Shown piece after piece: positions 5,590 through 6,048 of a stretch of DNA of 6,048 nt. The notes beneath the pieces are model-generated. The model ran no database searches. It saw only the letters and a list, made by a program, of their open reading frames with translations, and was not told the origin of the DNA. This stretch comes from Bacteroidota bacterium. Lineage in GTDB: Bacteria > Bacteroidota > Bacteroidia > Flavobacteriales > Weeksellaceae. A program made the position numbers and the translations under genes. Location: the NCBI GenBank assembly GCA_023399675.1, contig JAEWOM010000186.1:1-6048 (forward strand). The letters run 5' to 3'. The first letter of the stretch is position 1; every line of letters starts with the position of its first letter.

Positions 5590-5922
5590 ATGAAAAAATT
5601 ATTTTTATTCTTGCTGCTAGCCACCTGTTCAGCGCTTTATTCCCAGAAGGTCTATGCCGTTAAGTATGAAAACCAGGCGGACGTGAAGGTGTATGTCGTG
5701 AAGTATGAGAATCAGGCCGATTTAAAGGTTTATAAAGTGAAGTACGAAAATCAGACTGGCCAGAATGACGGCAAATGGTTTTTCACCAAATATGACAATC
5801 AGGCGCAGAAAAAGATTTATTTTGTAAAGTATGAAAATCAGCCCGACCTGAAAATATTCTTTGGGCGCTACGAAAATCAGGCAGGCTGGTCGGACCGCAG
5901 CAAGCAGCATCTTCTCTATTGA
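5590..5922 (+). CDS. Small secreted KYENQ-repeat protein (DUF6150-like)
   Basis: This is a 110-residue protein with a clear Sec signal peptide: MKK, then a hydrophobic LFLFLLLA core, with cleavage likely around Ser18/Gln19. Cys13 follows Leu-Ala-Thr, which is not a good lipobox, so a soluble exported protein is more likely than a lipoprotein. The mature part is almost wholly six imperfect repeats of the form K-[VI]-Y-x-V-K-Y-E-N-Q-A-D. The KYENQ cores start at residues 25, 38, 51, 67 (KYDNQ), 80 and 93 (RYENQ). The period is 13 residues except for one 16-residue step where GQND is inserted. It ends QHLLY. This matches the small Bacteroidota family I remember as DUF6150, of unknown function. 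It is unlikely to be part of the upstream defence genes, being separated by 156 bases. The ATG at 5590 is the only start that gives a signal peptide. Confidence 0.88.
   Translation: MKKLFLFLLLATCSALYSQKVYAVKYENQADVKVYVVKYENQADLKVYKVKYENQTGQNDGKWFFTKYDNQAQKKIYFVKYENQPDLKIFFGRYENQAGWSDRSKQHLLY
5647..5883 (+). repeat. Tandem 39-bp coding repeat (six copies, one with 9 extra bases)
   Basis: The DNA repeats follow the 13-residue protein repeats. The best-conserved core is the AAGTATGAGAATCAGGC-like stretch, with third-position changes between copies. The divergence at synonymous sites shows that the repeats are old and kept by selection on the protein rather than recently duplicated. Confidence 0.8.
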
Positions 5923-5964
5923 TGCATTTCTGATTTTTAAGCAGGAAGTTTAAACTGGGGATTT

Positions 5965-6048
5965 ATGTGCAATTACATTTCTTTACTTTCAGAAGTTCAG
6001 GAGCTTGAAGAATATTTCGGAGCAACTAATCAGGGCCGTCCCTACCAC
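5965..6048 (+). CDS. N-terminus of a probable SRAP (YedK/HMCES-like) protein, cut by window edge
   Basis: The ATG at 5965 opens 28 codons to the right edge with no stop: MCNYISLLSEVQELEEYF and on to GRPYH. SRAP proteins begin Met-Cys; after Met removal Cys2 becomes the N-terminal nucleophile that crosslinks to abasic sites in single-stranded DNA. The Met-Cys start followed by an amphipathic helix (LLSEVQELEEYFGA) fits Bacteroidota members of the family, although the usual MCGR is here MCNY. The other catalytic residues (Asn, Glu, His) would lie beyond the window. It is separated from the repeat protein by 42 bases with no clear promoter. The call rests on a short stretch and could be wrong. 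Confidence 0.6.
   Translation, partial: MCNYISLLSEVQELEEYFGATNQGRPYH

Noticed and set aside
5647..5883. Regular DNA repeats that could suggest a CRISPR array
   Set aside because: The 39-bp units are contiguous, lie in one open frame, differ at third positions and encode the KYENQ protein repeat; there are no unique spacers.
1..6048. tRNA, rRNA, insertion sequence ends or attachment sites that would mark a mobile element
   Set aside because: I saw no cloverleaf, rRNA-like stretch, transposase or integrase gene, or terminal inverted or long direct repeats bounding the island within the window.

Overview
The window looks like an AT-rich Bacteroidota chromosome segment, most likely Flavobacteriia of the Chryseobacterium/Kaistella type. 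The reasons are the A/T-rich codon use, the near absence of Shine-Dalgarno sequences before starts, and a small secreted KYENQ-repeat protein typical of that group. All genes I can support are on the + strand. This judgement rests on protein features remembered from families; no database search was possible.

Layout: (1) 3-470, C-terminal end of an McrB-type AAA+ GTPase that enters from the left edge. (2) 478-1722, McrC, its PD-(D/E)XK nuclease partner; the two form a modification-dependent restriction operon. (3) 1800-2324, a single-HKD phospholipase D-like protein with a Cys-rich tail. (4) 2325-2496, an intergenic stretch with a palindrome and a possible promoter. (5) 2497-4157, an AAA+ ATPase gene whose protein-coding signal runs through three frames. 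(6) 4189-5433, a PD-(D/E)XK nuclease of the PDDEXK_4 type. (7) 5434-5589, an intergenic stretch with a weak hairpin. (8) 5590-5922, a secreted protein with six KYENQ repeats. (9) 5965 to the right edge, the first 28 codons of a probable SRAP (YedK/HMCES-like) protein.

The most notable point is the AAA+ gene. Family-like sequence continues from frame 1 to frame 2 at about 2731-2734 and back to frame 1 at about 2978-2980. A third single-base change at about 4145 seems to have removed the normal stop: one added A would give an ending KEIGF-stop, the kind of C-terminus I remember for this ATPase family. As the bases stand, the frame from 2974 to 5433 therefore reads as an 819-residue ATPase-nuclease 'fusion'. 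I think it is two adjacent genes joined by an indel. GC content drops at the same junction, which also suggests a separate origin for the nuclease.

Taken together, McrBC, the PLD-like protein, and the ATPase/nuclease pair look like a small defence island flanked by ordinary chromosomal genes. Whether the ATPase and PDDEXK_4 nuclease form one working system is inference. The frame breaks may be sequencing errors or real decay.
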